NCBI RefSeq assembly: GCF_000179595.2
Contig: NZ_JH556653.1
Location: 1,771,721 to 1,835,720, forward strand
Direction of reading: 5' to 3'
Source: Acetivibrio cellulolyticus CD2
GTDB lineage: Bacteria; Bacillota; Clostridia; Acetivibrionales; Acetivibrionaceae
DNA length: 64,000 nucleotides
In this document: positions 62,037-64,000 of the stretch, in pieces
How the letters are laid out: the number at the start of each line of letters is the position of its first letter
How positions within the stretch are numbered: position 1 is the first letter of the stretch
The notes under the pieces: model-generated
Told to the model about the DNA's origin: nothing
Database searches by the model: none
Seen by the model: the letters and a program-made list of their open reading frames with translations, nothing else
Made by a program: the position numbers and the translations under genes

Positions 62037-62642
62037 TTACAGTTTACTTAAATCAATAATTTCTAACTTTTCCGTAAAATCTTTACCCTCATAATAGTTA
62101 ATCTGTAATTCATTTGAATTAATAAACTTCACACTAACTATTGCAGAAGAAGGTGGAACTGTTTCTGAAAAATTTCTTTCAACCTCTTTAAAATATAAAG
62201 CTTTATCAAAAATATCAGAAACTACTAGCTTCTTGCTTTGCACCAACACTATTTTACCTTTATCAACAAGTACGGGCGTATCATATGCTTGTGAAATTAA
62301 GTTAGCTTTTGTATCATAAAAATAAGTGGTGTAGAAAGGACTACCATAGCTAATTGTAACCTGAATTATGTCATTCTCCAGTTTATTTATATGTGGCTCC
62401 TTAGGTACAGTAGTTTCATCTACAACCTTTTTATTCTTATCGAATAGCTTAACAGTGTAAGTTCCATCTTCATTTTTATTTATACTATAAAACTCTTCCA
62501 TCGGAATTGATAATTTATTTGTTTCTACTGTCGTCGGTGATACTGTAAGCGTTGGTGCTTCCGTTATATTTTTTCTTTCACAAGCAACAAACGATATACA
62601 TAAGATAATTGTTAAAATAATAAATGAACCTTTTTTAATCAT
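62037..62642 (-). CDS. Hypothetical lipoprotein, candidate immunity protein
   Basis: The signal peptide ends in a lipobox FVAC with Cys21 or 22. About 180 residues follow: a Thr-rich linker, then a beta-rich domain (YTVKLFDKNKKVVDETTVP, YTTYFYDTKANLISQAYD, ELQINYYEGKDFTEKLEIIDL). The family is unknown to me. GGGGAGG lies five bases before the ATG at 62642, 11 bp after the RHS stop, so it is co-translated with the RHS protein. A lipid-anchored partner outside the cell fits protection against a wall-cutting domain; this is inference. Confidence 0.75.
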   Translation of the reverse strand: MIKKGSFIILTIILCISFVACERKNITEAPTLTVSPTTVETNKLSIPMEEFYSINKNEDGTYTVKLFDKNKKVVDETTVPKEPHINKLENDIIQVTISYGSPFYTTYFYDTKANLISQAYDTPVLVDKGKIVLVQSKKLVVSDIFDKALYFKEVERNFSETVPPSSAIVSVKFINSNELQINYYEGKDFTEKLEIIDLSKL

Positions 62643-62653
62643 CACTACCTCCC

Positions 62654-64000
62654 CTATTTATACCTGTAAAATTTGAAGTCATCTTTCTCTGCACCAGACA
62701 CCTTCACTTCTTGAACTTTATCATTAACCCATGGAGGTACTAATGAAGGATAAGATTTCGGGAATTTTTTATGTAACGCAGCTTGAGCCTTAGGACTATA
62801 GTATAACACAGCACCATTTGTATTATCTTCAGACTTTCCGTTATACACATCCAGAACAATACTAATCAATTTTTCTAGCTTAGCATTAGAACCATCTCTG
62901 TTGTTTAGATACTTTTCTGCAGTTTTATATGGATCGTTAGGATTGGTATATGCATCAAAACCGCTATTTTTTATTACCTTTGTTACTGTGTCGTATTTTT
63001 TCCATTCCCTTGTACCCACTCTATTCATTATAACATTTGCTACAGCTTCCCAAGACGCTTCACTACAATTTGCTGCTTCACCATATACTGTTTTTATCAT
63101 TAGTATTTGTTCTTCTGTAAGTTCACTATTACCCGTCCCCTTAGATGGAGGAGGAGGAGGCGCTTGTCTATACATCAGTGTAGATAGCATTGATTGTAAC
63201 TGTTTAACATCAGACATAGTACCTCCGTATGCCTTCTTCAAATAGGCATTACAAGCCTCCCTGAAATAAGCATCATTCTTATAAGCATCTGTATCTTTTA
63301 ACATTTCTCTTGCTGTAGCAGCATTCGAAGCATACTTATACTTATTGGCTATTTCTGCTTTTACATCAATATCTGAGTCTTCTTCTTCATAATATTCATT
63401 TATCTTTAGCTGACTTTCCTCCCATCCTTTTTTTGCAGCAATTATTTCATTAACTAAAGTTAATGCTGACTTTTCTCCAGTATACCCTGTAGGATCAACA
63501 TACATCATAGGTTCATTATGACAATATGCATACAGATTCAAACTCAATGGGTCAGCTATTGCCCCCATATATGTACCCTGCTGCAAGAACCTTGCTGTTT
63601 GCGGATCATAGTATCTTGCTTGAAGGTTATAGTACTTTGATTCCTCATCGTATTGGTATCCGGCATACAATATCTGGCTCTTTATTATTTCATTCTCATC
63701 TATTGTCTCTACTCCAGTGCTGTCATAGTAGGTCTCAGAGGTTATATTGCCGAATTCATCATACTTGTACTGTGAGCGGATACTTTTTGTCGTAGCATCC
63801 AGCAGGGCTGTCACATCAGCATGTCCGTTGTAGAAATAGTATACCTTGTCAGTTCCTGTTTCCCTTGAGATAAGGTTGGTTCCTATTACATTGAAGGCGC
63901 TTATTGCTCCGCTGTTTGTGTATTCAAATACTACATTGTCATACTCATAGAAGTATCTTGCAGTCGTTCCGCCTACGGTTTTTGCAACTCTCTTTCCCTC
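62654..64000 (-). CDS. RHS-repeat protein with C-terminal wall hydrolase, partial
   Basis: The frame enters at the window end and runs 448 codons to its stop. The first part has YD-type repeats (TARYFYEYDNVVFEY, VYYFYNGHADVTALLDA), then the RHS core end YYNLQARYYDPQTARFLQ and NLYAYCHNEPMMYVDPTG (near 63490). After this shared border comes a variable part: a helical stretch, a PPPPP hinge (about 63150), and a SleB-like Hydrolase_2 domain (about 62760-63110: MIKTVYGEAANCSEASWEAVANVIMNRVG split around Glu of YGEA). The layout is that of polymorphic toxins with an exchangeable C-terminal end, here directed at peptidoglycan. A lipoprotein gene follows directly. Confidence 0.9.
   Translation of the reverse strand, partial: EGKRVAKTVGGTTARYFYEYDNVVFEYTNSGAISAFNVIGTNLISRETGTDKVYYFYNGHADVTALLDATTKSIRSQYKYDEFGNITSETYYDSTGVETIDENEIIKSQILYAGYQYDEESKYYNLQARYYDPQTARFLQQGTYMGAIADPLSLNLYAYCHNEPMMYVDPTGYTGEKSALTLVNEIIAAKKGWEESQLKINEYYEEEDSDIDVKAEIANKYKYASNAATAREMLKDTDAYKNDAYFREACNAYLKKAYGGTMSDVKQLQSMLSTLMYRQAPPPPPSKGTGNSELTEEQILMIKTVYGEAANCSEASWEAVANVIMNRVGTREWKKYDTVTKVIKNSGFDAYTNPNDPYKTAEKYLNNRDGSNAKLEKLISIVLDVYNGKSEDNTNGAVLYYSPKAQAALHKKFPKSYPSLVPPWVNDKVQEVKVSGAEKDDFKFYRYK

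Overview
The window comes from a low-GC, spore-forming, cellulosome-building member of the Clostridia. It carries five secreted polysaccharidases with paired-repeat dockerins, a SigI/RsgI pair whose sensor ends in a cellulose-binding module, sporulation genes (spmA/spmB, ricT) and AT-rich intergenic DNA. The gene content resembles the Acetivibrio (Hungateiclostridium) thermocellum/clariflavus/cellulolyticus group. The exact species is not established here. No rRNA, tRNA or CRISPR array was seen. Most genes lie on the minus strand.

Region by region. 1-8.2 kb: housekeeping genes (YebC-type regulator cut by the window edge, histidine kinase, CoA-binding protein, YigZ, signal peptidase I, Nudix-like protein, an HflX GTPase with an extra JAMM-like N-terminal domain, Mug-type glycosylase) and a secreted copper-amine-oxidase-N/GH18 protein. 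8.5-9.6 kb: GH16 lichenase with dockerin. 10-13.3 kb: a small conserved protein, an orphan LexA-box promoter, an alpha-oxoamine synthase and a secreted stalk-domain protein. 13.4-18.1 kb: dut, U32 peptidase, phosphomutase-like protein and zapA. 18.4-26.7 kb: the main cellulosome-regulation cluster, with GH48 exocellulase, RsgI-like sensor, SigI and GH74 xyloglucanase. A good SigI-type promoter sits about 580 bp upstream of the GH48 start, ahead of a long structured leader. 27-31 kb: PspC, a run of hairpins, and a three-gene operon of solute-binding and VWA proteins, one of which is frameshifted. 31.5-36.9 kb: RecQ, then adjacent GH53 and GH30 galactanase-type enzymes with near-identical dockerins. 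37-41 kb: BI-1, DUF1836, DUF2007 and hemerythrin genes and a large unknown.

41-56 kb keeps the order known from Bacillus subtilis yaaO to ksgA: yaaO, tmk, yaaR, holB, yaaT/ricT, yabB (trmN6), rsmI, abrB, metG, tatD, yabE, ksgA. A ferredoxin, spmA/spmB and a Met/Pro/Gln-repeat protein are inserted in it.

56-64 kb is accessory DNA: a CBM3-GH18 protein, a frameshifted M15-type peptidase, a truncated PDDEXK protein, a DinJ/YoeB toxin-antitoxin pair, and an RHS protein (cut by the window end) that terminates in a SleB-like wall-hydrolase domain and is followed at once by a lipoprotein gene. A second lipoprotein gene follows a short orphan coding tail in the same arrangement, which looks like a displaced toxin/immunity remnant.

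How the genes work together (inference): polysaccharide contact by the CBM3 of RsgI would release SigI, which would transcribe at least the GH48 gene. The GH16, GH48, GH74, GH53 and GH30 enzymes carry dockerins with the same NS(I/L)DF or DSIDF recognition segment, so they probably dock on the same type of scaffoldin and together attack mixed-linkage glucan, cellulose, xyloglucan and galactan.
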